From an uncultured Prevotella sp. (GTDB lineage Bacteria > Bacteroidota > Bacteroidia > Bacteroidales > Bacteroidaceae): a stretch of DNA of 29,683 nucleotides. The stretch is taken from the NCBI GenBank assembly GCA_900772835.1, contig CAAGSA010000113.1, positions 1 through 29,683 on the forward strand. Direction: 5' to 3'. Positions 16,137 through 23,960 of this stretch are shown in pieces; the stretch's first letter is position 1, and each line of letters starts with the position of its first letter. The notes beneath the pieces were generated by a model. It was given only the letters and a program-made list of their open reading frames with translations. It made no database searches and was not told the DNA's origin. The position numbers and the translations under genes were made by a program.

Positions 16137-16156
16137 TGTTATATAACACAAAATTA
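16137..16156 (-). promoter_or_regulatory. Glycogen operon -7 box with a palindromic operator-like site
   Basis: The minus-strand -7 box TAATTTTG (16156-16149) is directly followed by the perfect 12-bp palindrome TGTTATATAACA (16148-16137), which covers the expected transcription start. A site there would be well placed for repression. Confidence 0.5.
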
Positions 16157-16190
16157 CACTTAAAAAAAAGGGAATATGGAAAAATATTAG

Positions 16191-16198
16191 TAATTTTG
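16191..16198 (+). promoter_or_regulatory. -7 box of the Crp/Fnr gene promoter
   Basis: TAATTTTG fits the consensus and lies 62 bp before the ATG, giving a leader of about 57 nt. Confidence 0.5.
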
Positions 16199-16260
16199 CA
16201 TCCCGAAAACGACGTATTAGCAACTATATTTTCTTGTAAATAAAAGATTGTATCAAAATA

Positions 16261-16965
16261 ATGAGTATAGACACAGACATGAGGAAAGAATACATTGAAA
16301 GGATTCTTTTCGACCAGTGGTCGGCGCTCACTGATGATGAAAAGGCAGAAATATCATCATGCATGACCATACAGAAATACAACAAAAACGAATACATATA
16401 CAAAGAGAATGAGATTCCAAAATGTATAAAATGTCTCATCAGCGGAAAGGTAAAGATATGCAAAAGTGGAGTAACCGGGCGCGACCAGATTCTCCGCACG
16501 ATAAGACCCTTGGACCTTTTCAGCTACAGGGCCTATTTTGCCGATGATGATTATCTCACTTCTGCCATCGCCTTCGAGCGCTCCGTTGTAGTGTCTATAC
16601 CGATGGAACTCGTTGTGAAGCTCGTCCACAGCAATCCCTACGTAGGAATTGTCCTTATAAAGAAGCTCGCCACCGAACTGGGAAAGGCGGACTGCCGCAC
16701 GATAAACCTGACACAGAAGCATATACGCGGAAGACTTGCCGAGAGCCTTCTCACGCTGAAAGACCGCTACGGTATCGAGGAAGACGGCTACACTCTCAGC
16801 ATCTACCTGAGCAGGGAGGAACTTGCCAATATGTCGAACATGACAACGAGCAACGCCATCAGAACCCTGTCGGCATTTGCCTCAGAGAAGATTATCGCCA
16901 TCGACGGTAGAAAAATCAAGATTATCGACGAAGACAACCTCAAGAAGATATCCGAGAACGGCTGA
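16261..16965 (+). CDS. Crp/Fnr family transcription regulator
   Basis: The protein is 234 aa. A cyclic-nucleotide-binding-like beta-roll (about 14-130, with IYKENEIPKCIKCLISGKVKI) leads through a long dimerisation helix (about 120-160) to a winged helix-turn-helix. The latter has LSREELANMSNMTTSNAIRTL as the HTH and an AIDGRKIKIID wing. No N-terminal cysteine cluster for an Fe-S centre is visible, so it is not a classical FNR. The phosphate-binding R-S motif of true CRP is not obvious either, so the ligand is unknown. It is divergent from the glycogen operon with about 275 bp between them. A palindrome on that side (16137-16148) is a candidate target (inference). Confidence 0.9.
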   Translation: MSIDTDMRKEYIERILFDQWSALTDDEKAEISSCMTIQKYNKNEYIYKENEIPKCIKCLISGKVKICKSGVTGRDQILRTIRPLDLFSYRAYFADDDYLTSAIAFERSVVVSIPMELVVKLVHSNPYVGIVLIKKLATELGKADCRTINLTQKHIRGRLAESLLTLKDRYGIEEDGYTLSIYLSREELANMSNMTTSNAIRTLSAFASEKIIAIDGRKIKIIDEDNLKKISENG

Positions 16966-16976
16966 CAAAGCCGTTC
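16956..16976. terminator. Hairpin overlapping the Crp/Fnr stop codon
   Basis: GAACGGCT (16956-16963) pairs perfectly with AGCCGTTC (16969-16976) across a 5-base loop; the stop TGA starts at the end of the left arm. There is no good T-run, so terminator function for this gene and the convergent kinase gene is only likely. Confidence 0.45.
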
Positions 16977-17011
16977 CCCATTATCATCCACTATTTTTAT
17001 TCCCCGACAAT

Positions 17012-17947
17012 TTATTCCGGTATCAGGAAGTTTATCACCTCCTGCTCCACCTCTATAGTATATTCGCCCACAGGGGTCTTCATCAGCCTGCCATCTACCG
17101 ACACCATTGCGGATGAAGCCTCGAGCACCTCAACCTTTCGTGTGCGATACGGGTGTACGCTCCTATGGTTCAGGAACTTGCCTGTAATGAGGAGATAGAA
17201 TCCCTCCACAAGCTGCATCACTTCGGGATGGTATACGACCGACACATCGAGCAGTCCGTTATACGGCACAGCATTCGGTGTCTGCCCGTATCCTTCGGCA
17301 TTGCCCACACACACGGTCATTATCTTTCGCTTCAGTTTCTCGTCGTTGATTTTCAGATGCATCTTGTATTCCAGTCTCTGGAAAATCATCAGCAGCATGG
17401 AGAAGACGAACGACAGTGTGCGCGAACCGAACAAACGGCGCGTCTGGTTCCTCAGGTTCATTATTGCCGACAGCAGCCCAATGTTCACGCAGTTCAGGAA
17501 ATAGCGGTGGCACCTCTCGCCCTTTCTGTTCGTATAGCGGATGCAACCGAGGTCCACTTTTCTTATCCTTCTCTCCTTCAGCCACTTTACCGTCTGGTCT
17601 ATCTCTCCTTCTTTAAATCCCCAATAGCGCGAGAAATCGTTCATCATTCCATTGGGTATCACCCCGAGCGCGATATTCTCCCTTTTTTCCTTGCCGGCAT
17701 CCATCAGGCAGTTCACGGCATCGTTGAGTGCCGAGTCGCCTCCCACCACGATTATCGTCTGATACCCGTTGTTTATCATCATATTCACGAGCCTCACAAC
17801 GCTGTCGCTGCTTTCGCTCTGCACGAAATCATAGTCTATACCGTTTGCCTTCAGGCTTTTTTCGATTTTCTCCCATCTGCGTGCCTGTCTGCCCAGAATA
17901 CTGCCTTTAGGACAGTAAAGAATTCCCCATCGTGTCTGCTGTGTCAT
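17012..17947 (-). CDS. Diacylglycerol/sphingosine kinase-like lipid kinase
   Basis: The protein is 311 aa with the DAGK catalytic fold. The nucleotide motif appears as VVGGDSALNDAVN (67-79) and the second motif as IPNGMMNDFSR (97-107). In the family these usually read GGDGTxNE and PxGTxND, so Gly72 is replaced by Ser and the Glu by Asp. The C-terminal beta-domain has GLLDVSVV and the segment SVDGR, where DGE is common. It should phosphorylate a membrane lipid such as diacylglycerol, but the drifted motifs leave activity or substrate open. The ATG lies inside the end of miaA (41-bp overlap), so the two genes are co-transcribed and probably translationally coupled. Confidence 0.82.
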   Translation of the reverse strand: MTQQTRWGILYCPKGSILGRQARRWEKIEKSLKANGIDYDFVQSESSDSVVRLVNMMINNGYQTIIVVGGDSALNDAVNCLMDAGKEKRENIALGVIPNGMMNDFSRYWGFKEGEIDQTVKWLKERRIRKVDLGCIRYTNRKGERCHRYFLNCVNIGLLSAIMNLRNQTRRLFGSRTLSFVFSMLLMIFQRLEYKMHLKINDEKLKRKIMTVCVGNAEGYGQTPNAVPYNGLLDVSVVYHPEVMQLVEGFYLLITGKFLNHRSVHPYRTRKVEVLEASSAMVSVDGRLMKTPVGEYTIEVEQEVINFLIPE

Positions 17948-18872
17948 AATATCCGATTTTTCTGTTTATATCCTTAAGCTTTTCTTCCATACTCTGCGAA
18001 GCGTCTATCCAGTTGATTTCAAAGCCCCGTCGCTCCATCCCCCTGAACCACGTCATCTGTCTCTTTGCGAACTGGTGTATTGCCGTTTCGAGCGAATGGA
18101 ACATTTCCCCGTAGGTGAGTTTTCCTATTATGTATTCCGTAAGGAATTTGTATTCAAGTCCGTAATATATCAGGTCTTCTGCCGGTATGCCGGATTCGAG
18201 CAGTCCTTCCACTTCCTCCACCATTCCGTCGGCGAGCCTCTGTTCCAGCCGCCGCGTTATCTTTTGCCTGCGCAGCTCACGGTCGATGCCCACTCCTATT
18301 ATCACTGTGCCAATTTTCGGGAACGAGCGTTCTTCCACGGGTGTTTCCCTGTATGCGGTTTCTATTTCGATTGCCCTTATTGCTCTTTTGGGCGTGTCCA
18401 CGTCGGTAGTGTTGTGCATGTTCGAGTGGTTCTGCTCTTTCAGTTCTTCCAGCATCCGCGTCAGTTCCTTCAGCGTTTTGCCTTCAAGACTTTTCCGCAG
18501 CTCCTTGTTCTCCGCCACGGGTATAAGCCTGTAGCCTTTCAGCACCGATTCGATATACAGCCCCGTCCCTCCGCACAGTATCACGTTCTTTCCTCTTGCC
18601 CTTATGTCGTTGTAGGCATCAAGAAAGTCTTTTTGGTATTCGAACAGATTGTATTTCGTTCCCGGCTCCACAATGTCGATAAGATGGTAGGGGATTTTCC
18701 TGCCGTCCACAGTATAGTCGCCAAGGTCCTTACCCGTGCCGATGTCCATACGGCGGTACACCTGTCTGGAATCAGCACTGATTATCTCTGCATCCATCCT
18801 TGCTGCGAGATGTGCGGCGATATCGGTTTTCCCACTTGCCGTAGGCCCGAGAATTGTTATCATCGGCATCAT
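17907..18872 (-). CDS. miaA: tRNA dimethylallyltransferase
   Basis: The protein is 321 aa, normal for MiaA. It transfers a dimethylallyl group from DMAPP to N6 of A37 in tRNAs reading UNN codons. Visible signatures are the P-loop GPTASGKT (9-16), SADSRQVYRRMDIGTGK, PYHLIDI, LCGGTGLYIESVLKGY and the RQMTWFRG segment near the C-terminus. Three Met codons (1, 2 and 4) are possible starts; the first is used here. Its promoter overlaps the gapA terminator, and a short hairpin (ATAGGA/TCCTAT) lies in its leader. The last 41 bp are shared with the downstream kinase gene. Confidence 0.95.
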   Translation of the reverse strand: MMPMITILGPTASGKTDIAAHLAARMDAEIISADSRQVYRRMDIGTGKDLGDYTVDGRKIPYHLIDIVEPGTKYNLFEYQKDFLDAYNDIRARGKNVILCGGTGLYIESVLKGYRLIPVAENKELRKSLEGKTLKELTRMLEELKEQNHSNMHNTTDVDTPKRAIRAIEIETAYRETPVEERSFPKIGTVIIGVGIDRELRRQKITRRLEQRLADGMVEEVEGLLESGIPAEDLIYYGLEYKFLTEYIIGKLTYGEMFHSLETAIHQFAKRQMTWFRGMERRGFEINWIDASQSMEEKLKDINRKIGYYDTADTMGNSLLS

Positions 18873-18924
18873 ATTCGTATAGTATTTCTTTTAAGTTTAT
18901 AGGATGTGTTTTCCTATCCGTTGG

Positions 18925-18964
18925 CAAAATTATAAAAAAAAGACCGCACGGCAAAGCCGAACGG
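18925..18964 (-). promoter_or_regulatory. Overlapping gapA terminator and miaA promoter
   Basis: On the minus strand, GACCGTTCGGC and GCCGTGCGGTC pair (one wobble and one mismatch) around a TTT loop. Eight Ts follow (18940-18933): the gapA terminator. The same DNA reads TTTG (18955-18952, loop and stem base), 19 bp, then TAATTTTG (18932-18925): a good -33/-7 promoter for miaA. Confidence 0.75.
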
Positions 18965-19001
18965 TCTATTTTTTATATCTCAATGATAATCAAGCTAATG
19001 A

Positions 19002-20033
19002 TTAGCCATTGTACTTCTTCATGATCTTGATCAGATCAACCACCTTGTGAGAGTAACCGATCTCGTTGTCGTACCAAGAAACAACCTTCACGAAGTTATC
19101 TGTGAGGTAAACACCTGCGTTAGCGTCGAAGATTGAAGTCAATGGGCAGCCCAGGAAGTCAGAAGAAACCACAGCATCCTCTGTGTAGCCCAGGATTCCC
19201 TTCAGCTCGCCCTCAGAAGCAGCCTTCATGGCAGCGCAGATAGCCTCCTTTGTAGCAGGCTTGGTCAGGTTTACAGTCAGGTCAACTACTGATACGTCCA
19301 GTGTAGGAACACGCATAGAGATACCAGTCAGCTTGCCGTTCAGCTCAGGGATAACCTTACCTACAGCCTTAGCAGCACCTGTTGTTGAAGGGATGATGTT
19401 GCCGGCAGCAGCACGGCCACCGCGCCAGTCCTTCATTGAAGGTCCGTCAACAGTCTTCTGTGTAGCTGTTGTAGAGTGAACAGTTGTCATCAAACCGTTC
19501 TCGATACCGAAGTTCTCGTTCAGCACCTTAGCGATAGGAGCCAAGCAGTTTGTTGTACAAGACGCGTTAGAAACGACCTTCTGTCCTGCATACTTATCTG
19601 TGTTTACACCGCAAACGAACATATCAGCCTGACGTCCGTCCTCACCAGCCTTAGAAGGTGCAGACAGTACAACATACTTAGCACCAGCCTTGAGGTGCTT
19701 TTCAGCCTTGTCCATAGCCAGGAACAGACCTGTAGACTCTACTACATACTCTGCACCTACCTCGTCCCACTTCAGGTTCTCTGGATCACGCTCTGCAGTA
19801 ACGCGGATGTGGTTACCGTTAACGATCAGCTCGCTCTTCTCAACGTCTGCCTCGATAGTGCCGTTGAAACGTCCGTGCATTGTGTCGTACTTCAACATGT
19901 AAGCCATGTAGTCAACCGGACACAAGTCGTTGATAGCTACTACCTGAACATCTTTTGCGTTTTCAGCCTCACAAGTTGAGCGGAAAACGAAACGGCCGAT
20001 ACGGCCAAAACCGTTAATACCAATCTTAATCAT
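19002..20033 (-). CDS. gapA: Glyceraldehyde-3-phosphate dehydrogenase, type I
   Basis: The protein is 343 aa. It oxidises glyceraldehyde-3-phosphate to 1,3-bisphosphoglycerate with NAD+ in glycolysis. It has the Rossmann motif INGFGRIGR (6-14), the catalytic Cys159 in SNASCTTNC and His186 in TVHSTTA. WYDNEIGYS is near the C-terminus. The codon use is strongly biased, as expected for a highly expressed gene. It has its own promoter, a leader of about 137 nt and a terminator, so it is monocistronic. The promoter overlaps that of the divergent mscL. Confidence 0.97.
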   Translation of the reverse strand: MIKIGINGFGRIGRFVFRSTCEAENAKDVQVVAINDLCPVDYMAYMLKYDTMHGRFNGTIEADVEKSELIVNGNHIRVTAERDPENLKWDEVGAEYVVESTGLFLAMDKAEKHLKAGAKYVVLSAPSKAGEDGRQADMFVCGVNTDKYAGQKVVSNASCTTNCLAPIAKVLNENFGIENGLMTTVHSTTATQKTVDGPSMKDWRGGRAAAGNIIPSTTGAAKAVGKVIPELNGKLTGISMRVPTLDVSVVDLTVNLTKPATKEAICAAMKAASEGELKGILGYTEDAVVSSDFLGCPLTSIFDANAGVYLTDNFVKVVSWYDNEIGYSHKVVDLIKIMKKYNG

Positions 20034-20175
20034 TGTTTTGTTTATTTTAAGTTGAAAATAAAATTATTATCCCTTTGAATTACATACCCGGACTTTTATA
20101 CCTGTTTTATTATCAAGGACGCGCAGCCCTAATGGTAATTAAGTCCATATTGACATTTTCTCTAATTATCGGCGG

Positions 20176-20208
20176 CAAAGTTACAAAAAATATATATATT
20201 TGCACAAA
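20176..20208 (-). promoter_or_regulatory. gapA promoter
   Basis: Minus-strand TTTG (20208-20205), 21-bp spacer, TAACTTTG (20183-20176), followed by GCCGCC. It overlaps the mscL -7 box on the other strand. Confidence 0.65.
20195..20202 (+). promoter_or_regulatory. -7 box of the mscL promoter
   Basis: TATATTTG followed by C lies 39 bp before the mscL ATG and within the spacer of the gapA promoter. No TTTG is seen at the -33 position. Confidence 0.5.
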
Positions 20209-20241
20209 CATTTTCTATTAAATATTTCAAAAATCACACTT

Positions 20242-20673
20242 ATGGGAAAATTCATAAACGAATTCAAGGAATTTGCCGTCAAAGGCAACGCTGTCGACAT
20301 GGCTGTCGGTGTCATCATCGGCGGCGCTTTCGGGAAAATTGTGTCTTCAATTGTCGACGACATCATCATGCCGCCCATCGGATGGCTCATCGGCGGAGTG
20401 AAGTTCACCGACCTGAAATTCACTCTTCCGCAGATTGACCTTGGGATGGAGAAGCTCGAGCCGGTGACTATCAACTACGGCAACTTCCTGCAGACCACCT
20501 TCGACTTCATCATCATCGCCTTCTGTGTGTTCATGCTCGTGAAGGGAATAAGCACTCTCGCCCGCAAGAAGAAGGAAGACGCAGCTCCCAAGCAGGCCCC
20601 GAAGGCTCCGGAGCCTTCTGCCGAGGAGAAACTGCTCGCCGAGATACGCGACCTGCTTAAGGACAAGCAGTAA
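20242..20673 (+). CDS. mscL: Large-conductance mechanosensitive channel
   Basis: The protein is 143 aa when started at ATG 20242; the frame opens earlier at a TTG inside the promoter, which I reject. MscL is a homopentameric inner-membrane channel that opens under membrane tension and protects against hypo-osmotic shock. The N-terminal helix and TM1 are typical: FKEFAVKGNAVDMAVGVIIGGAFGKIV. TM2 is about 85-103 (FDFIIIAFCVFMLVKGIS). The cytoplasmic helix (EEKLLAEIRDLLK) is at the C-terminus. A P/K/A-rich linker precedes that helix. It is monocistronic, divergent from gapA, and a hairpin without a T-run (20689-20705) follows. Confidence 0.96.
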   Translation: MGKFINEFKEFAVKGNAVDMAVGVIIGGAFGKIVSSIVDDIIMPPIGWLIGGVKFTDLKFTLPQIDLGMEKLEPVTINYGNFLQTTFDFIIIAFCVFMLVKGISTLARKKKEDAAPKQAPKAPEPSAEEKLLAEIRDLLKDKQ

Positions 20674-20688
20674 GCCCCACCCCCAATC

Positions 20689-20705
20689 CACGGTATTGTA
20701 CCGTG
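20689..20705 (+). terminator. Hairpin after mscL
   Basis: CACGGTA and TACCGTG pair around TTG, 15 bp after the stop codon. No T-run follows, so terminator function is uncertain. Confidence 0.4.
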
Positions 20706-20778
20706 CGGGCCACTATATATATAATGTATACAAGGATTATCCGGCAGGGGCAAGAAAGCCGTTGCCAAGAAAAAATAC

Positions 20779-20884
20779 TTTTTTAGTCAAGAATTCAAGA
20801 ATCAACATTCGGCCACAGAACTGCAAGCCGTCGCGCGTGCATCTGAATCCGTATCCTCATATTCTTGAATTCTTGACTAAAAAA
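20779..20884. repeat. 24-bp perfect inverted repeat around 58 bp, arms made of a repeated octamer
   Basis: The left arm (20779-20802) and right arm (20861-20884) are exact reverse complements. Within each arm TCAAGAAT (or its complement) is repeated twice. Ts lie on the 5' side and As on the 3' side in both orientations, the reverse of an intrinsic terminator. It looks like a small mobile-type element or a processing hairpin, between mscL and rsgA. No clear target duplication is seen. Confidence 0.8.
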
Positions 20885-20898
20885 ACACATAAGACAAA

Positions 20899-21840
20899 TC
20901 AATACGCCGCCCTGTATTTGCCTTCCTCCTTGTCGTCGAGCATACTCAGGTATGAGGCGTAGCGGCTTTCGGCGATATAGTGTTCCTCCACCGCCTTTCT
21001 CACGGCACACCCCGGTTCATGCGTGTGCGTGCAGTTGCTGAAGCGGCAGCCTTTCGAGAATTTGAATATCTCCTTGAAATATCCGCAGATGTCCTCCGGC
21101 TCCATATTGAATGTACCGAAGCCTTTTATTCCCGGCGTGTCGATCACCCATCCACCGTACTCCAGCCTCAGCATCTCGCTGAACGTGGTGGTGTGCATTC
21201 CGGTATTGTGGGCATCTGATATTTCCGCCGTGCGCAATTGCGCCCCGGGCACTATCAGATTGAGCAGACTGCTCTTCCCCACTCCGCTGTTTCCGCTGAA
21301 CAGCGTTATCTTGTCCTTCAGCAGCGGCTTCAGCTCTTCCACCCCCTCGCCTGTCTCTGCCGAAACCTTCATGCATCTGTAGCCCACGGTTTCGTAGAGG
21401 CTTGCCATCATGTCGAGGTAGCGCCGGGCATCGCCCTGGAACAGGTCCACTTTATTAAATATAATCGTCACCGGCACGCTGTATGCCTCTGCCGAAGCCA
21501 GGAAGCGGTCGATGAACGTGGTGGAGGTCTGCGGATAGTCCACCGTTACTGTCAGGAAAGCCTGGTCCACGTTTGCCGCGATGATATGGCTCTGTTTTGA
21601 GAGGTTCGAAGATTTGCGAATGATGTAATTACGCCTGTCGCAAATGTTCGATATGAAGGCGGTTCCTTCCTGGTTGCGGATAATCTCCACCCGGTCGCCC
21701 ACCGCCACGGGGTTTGTGCTGCGGATGCCTTTCAGTCTGAAGTTGCCCTTTATCTTGCAGTCCACAGCGTTTCCACCGTCAGTCAGTACGGTGTACCAAC
21801 TGCCGGTGTTTTTTATTACCAATCCTTCGGTATCGCTCAT
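20899..21840 (-). CDS. rsgA: Ribosome small subunit-dependent GTPase A
   Basis: The protein is 313 aa. RsgA (YjeQ) is a circularly permuted GTPase that acts in late 30S maturation. The order of motifs confirms this: an OB-fold N-terminus (about 1-72), then G4 NKVD (129-132), then G1 GNSGVGKS (183-190), then G3 DTPG (234-237). A C-terminal zinc site follows (C265, C270, H272 or H274, C278). It begins 9 bp after the frr stop, so both are co-transcribed, linking ribosome assembly with recycling. Confidence 0.96.
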   Translation of the reverse strand: MSDTEGLVIKNTGSWYTVLTDGGNAVDCKIKGNFRLKGIRSTNPVAVGDRVEIIRNQEGTAFISNICDRRNYIIRKSSNLSKQSHIIAANVDQAFLTVTVDYPQTSTTFIDRFLASAEAYSVPVTIIFNKVDLFQGDARRYLDMMASLYETVGYRCMKVSAETGEGVEELKPLLKDKITLFSGNSGVGKSSLLNLIVPGAQLRTAEISDAHNTGMHTTTFSEMLRLEYGGWVIDTPGIKGFGTFNMEPEDICGYFKEIFKFSKGCRFSNCTHTHEPGCAVRKAVEEHYIAESRYASYLSMLDDKEEGKYRAAY

Positions 21841-21849
21841 ATCCAGCCT

Positions 21850-22410
21850 TTATACCGTCATGATTTCCTTGTTCTTTGCAGCGAGCAAGTCGTCAATCTT
21901 CTTGATGTACTTGTCGTGGATCTTCTGCAGCTCGTTCTCTGCATCCTTCTCGTTGTCCTCTGAGAGTCCGTCCTTGATGGCCTTCTTCAGCTTGTCCTTG
22001 ATGTCGGCACGCACGTTGCGCACCTGCACCTTCACCTTCTCGCCGATTTTGTTGCACTGCTTTGCCAGCTCCTTGCGTCGCTCCTCTGTGGGCTGCGGTA
22101 TGGCGAGTCGTATTATCTCGCCGTTGTTCTCCGGTGTTATTCCCACCTCTGAGTCCATGATGGCCTTCTCGATGTCGCGAATCTGCTTCTTGTCCCAGGG
22201 CTTGATAGCAATCGTTCTTGCGTCGGGCACGGAAACGCTTGCCACCTGGTTCAGCGGCACCTTCGAGCCGTACGACTCCACTCTCACGCAGTCGAGGATT
22301 GCCACATTGGCACGTCCTGCACGGATTCGGTTCAGTTCTTCCTCCAGATAGAGGGTTGCCATCTCCATTTTCTCTTCGCTGTCATTCAGCGTCTGTTTTA
22401 CGTCAATCAT
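21850..22410 (-). CDS. frr: Ribosome recycling factor
   Basis: The protein is 186 aa, the standard length. With EF-G it splits post-termination ribosomes. The typical core RAGRANVAILDCVRVESYGSKVPLNQVASVSVPD is in place. The helical arm carries IRLAIPQPTEERRKELAKQ and VRNVRADIKDKLKK. It is the first gene of the frr-rsgA operon and has a good promoter just upstream. Confidence 0.97.
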   Translation of the reverse strand: MIDVKQTLNDSEEKMEMATLYLEEELNRIRAGRANVAILDCVRVESYGSKVPLNQVASVSVPDARTIAIKPWDKKQIRDIEKAIMDSEVGITPENNGEIIRLAIPQPTEERRKELAKQCNKIGEKVKVQVRNVRADIKDKLKKAIKDGLSEDNEKDAENELQKIHDKYIKKIDDLLAAKNKEIMTV

Positions 22411-22446
22411 ATTCTTTTTTTGTTTTTATTTTTCATATAATGTCTG

Positions 22447-22478
22447 CAAAAATAATTATAATTGGTGAAGTATGCAAC
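22447..22478 (-). promoter_or_regulatory. Promoter of the frr-rsgA operon
   Basis: Minus-strand GTTG (22478-22475, one mismatch to TTTG), 20-bp spacer, TATTTTTG (22454-22447). The leader is about 30 nt. Confidence 0.55.
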
Positions 22479-23276
22479 GGTATGAACAAAAAAAATGTAA
22501 AGCAGACGGACATACAGATTTTTTTGAACACGAATAATCATCATTTATCCATAAATTATTCCATTAATTTATTTTTCAAGGATTCTGGAATCAGAGAACG
22601 GAGTATATCTATGAATTGATGAGATTTTACAGGAATGGCGTGCGTGCGCTGCCGCTCACTATCACACACCCCACCTGTTCTCGCTAATTCAACGACAATG
22701 ATTACATTCTGATATTCTAAAAAGAGACCGGGATTATCCTATGGAAAACGAAAGTTTATAACATTCTATAACAATTCCACGCCAGCAAAATGTTAAATTC
22801 TGGACTGCAAGACGCTCTGAGAATCGCGTATTTAGAAATTGAAAGCTTCGAGGGCGCAAAAAACCGATTCTCAAAACAGAAGCGCAATCATCTATATATC
22901 AACACATTACAAAAATCATGCAAATAAAAGCCCACAAAATTCAATGCCGTTCGATAGAAACGTTGAAACCGTTCATATTGAACGATCAAATTTTTTTTGG
23001 CAAACACTAAGGATTTTTTTCTGTCGCGAAGCAATAATTTGCCTGCTTTTGTACGATTTCCATAGAGAAACAACCATTTCTGCCACCGCCTACTGCGGCG
23101 GCAAACCACGGAAAAGGAAACAACAGTACAGAACAGCAAATAAAAGTGTAAATTCTTTTTATTACCACGTGTTAAAATAAAAAGCCTGATATGCAAACGT
23201 CTGTTAACAACTAAAAGCATCGCACTATCCCCTGCTGGCGCTGTCATAGTGTACCTCGGCACACTTTGCTTTCCGG
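22479..23276. other. AT-rich stretch of about 800 bp without a convincing gene
   Basis: ORFs here have composition unlike the neighbouring genes and I reject them. Visible structure includes a GC-rich island at about 22634-22690 and a 9-bp inverted repeat TGAGAATCG/CGATTCTCA (22818-22826 and 22865-22873). CGTTCA/TGAACG (around 22972-22986) is followed by a run of eight Ts, a possible plus-strand terminator. A GC-rich hairpin lies at about 23079-23102. No tRNA arm or known RNA core is recognisable. An unannotated small RNA or a decayed gene is possible. Confidence 0.5.
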
Positions 23277-23960
23277 TCATTCCGCTCCGGTAACAGTGAG
23301 CACGTCGCCCTCCACGCGGAACTTCACGTCGAAGCCCAGATATGGCATACCGTAGACCTTCGCGCCGTCGTGATGATAATGCGGACGAGGGTCAAGCTCA
23401 AGCACTTTCCTCAGTGCAGAAAGCTGCGTGGCACTGAACCGCTCCCCTACGTCCTCAGGGATATGCACACGGAGGCGGCGAATGGCATTCTTGTCTACAA
23501 AGCCGCAACGGGCATCGGGATGGCTGTCGGCAAGACCGACATAGGGCTTTATGTCGAATATCGGCGTCGCATCCATCAGATCGGCACCGCGCACAAAGAG
23601 GAGCGGACCATTTTTCGCCCCATAGTCGATACGCACAAGGCGCACGGAGGACAGCCCCAGGGCATTAGGACGAAACGGCGAGCGACTGGCAAACACGCCC
23701 ACCTTCTCGTTGCCGCCAAGCAGGGGCGGACGAACGAGCGGGCTCGTAGCCTTGTGCGGATTGGCTGAAAAATGCCATACAAGCCACAAATAGTCGAAAT
23801 CCTCAATGCCGCGCAGCATATCCGCATCGCGGTATTCTGGCACAAACTCTATCCATCCCTCAAGTTCTTCAACCAGTCCGCTCTGTTTCGGCACACCGAA
23901 CTTGGAGCCGAATGGGGAATGAAAGTATGCTATCGGTCTGATTGTCAATTCATTGTTCAT
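23277..23960 (-). CDS. trmO: tRNA (N6-threonylcarbamoyladenosine 37-N6)-methyltransferase
   Basis: The protein is 227 aa. TrmO (TsaA/YaeB) methylates t6A37 of tRNA to m6t6A using SAM. Family signatures are clear: an N-terminal beta-barrel domain with FHSPFGSKFGVPKQSGL (14-30), FDYLWLVWHF, GVFASRSPFRPNALGLS and DLMDATPIFDIKPYV. A C-terminal part has HYHHDGAKVYGMPYLGFDVKFRV. It is divergent from the GHL10 gene, with a structured leader of about 120 nt on its own side. Confidence 0.93.
   Translation of the reverse strand: MNNELTIRPIAYFHSPFGSKFGVPKQSGLVEELEGWIEFVPEYRDADMLRGIEDFDYLWLVWHFSANPHKATSPLVRPPLLGGNEKVGVFASRSPFRPNALGLSSVRLVRIDYGAKNGPLLFVRGADLMDATPIFDIKPYVGLADSHPDARCGFVDKNAIRRLRVHIPEDVGERFSATQLSALRKVLELDPRPHYHHDGAKVYGMPYLGFDVKFRVEGDVLTVTGAE

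Noticed and set aside
20200..20241. TTG at 20200 as the mscL start
   Set aside because: It lies within the promoter; MscL proteins start at the ATG at 20242 (MGKFINEF).
22620..22690. A 22-codon ORF starting at ATG 22620 in the GC-rich island
   Set aside because: Too short to support as a gene; reported only as part of an unexplained non-coding stretch.
22839..23180. Plus-strand ORF (113 codons) in the same gap
   Set aside because: No recognisable domain, composition unlike the neighbouring genes, and no promoter box.
22888..23280. Minus-strand ORF (130 codons) whose ATG overlaps the trmO stop in an ATGA arrangement
   Set aside because: The overlap suggests coupling, but the translation is rich in F, L, R and C with no domain, and codon use is like non-coding AT-rich DNA. 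It probably arises by chance.
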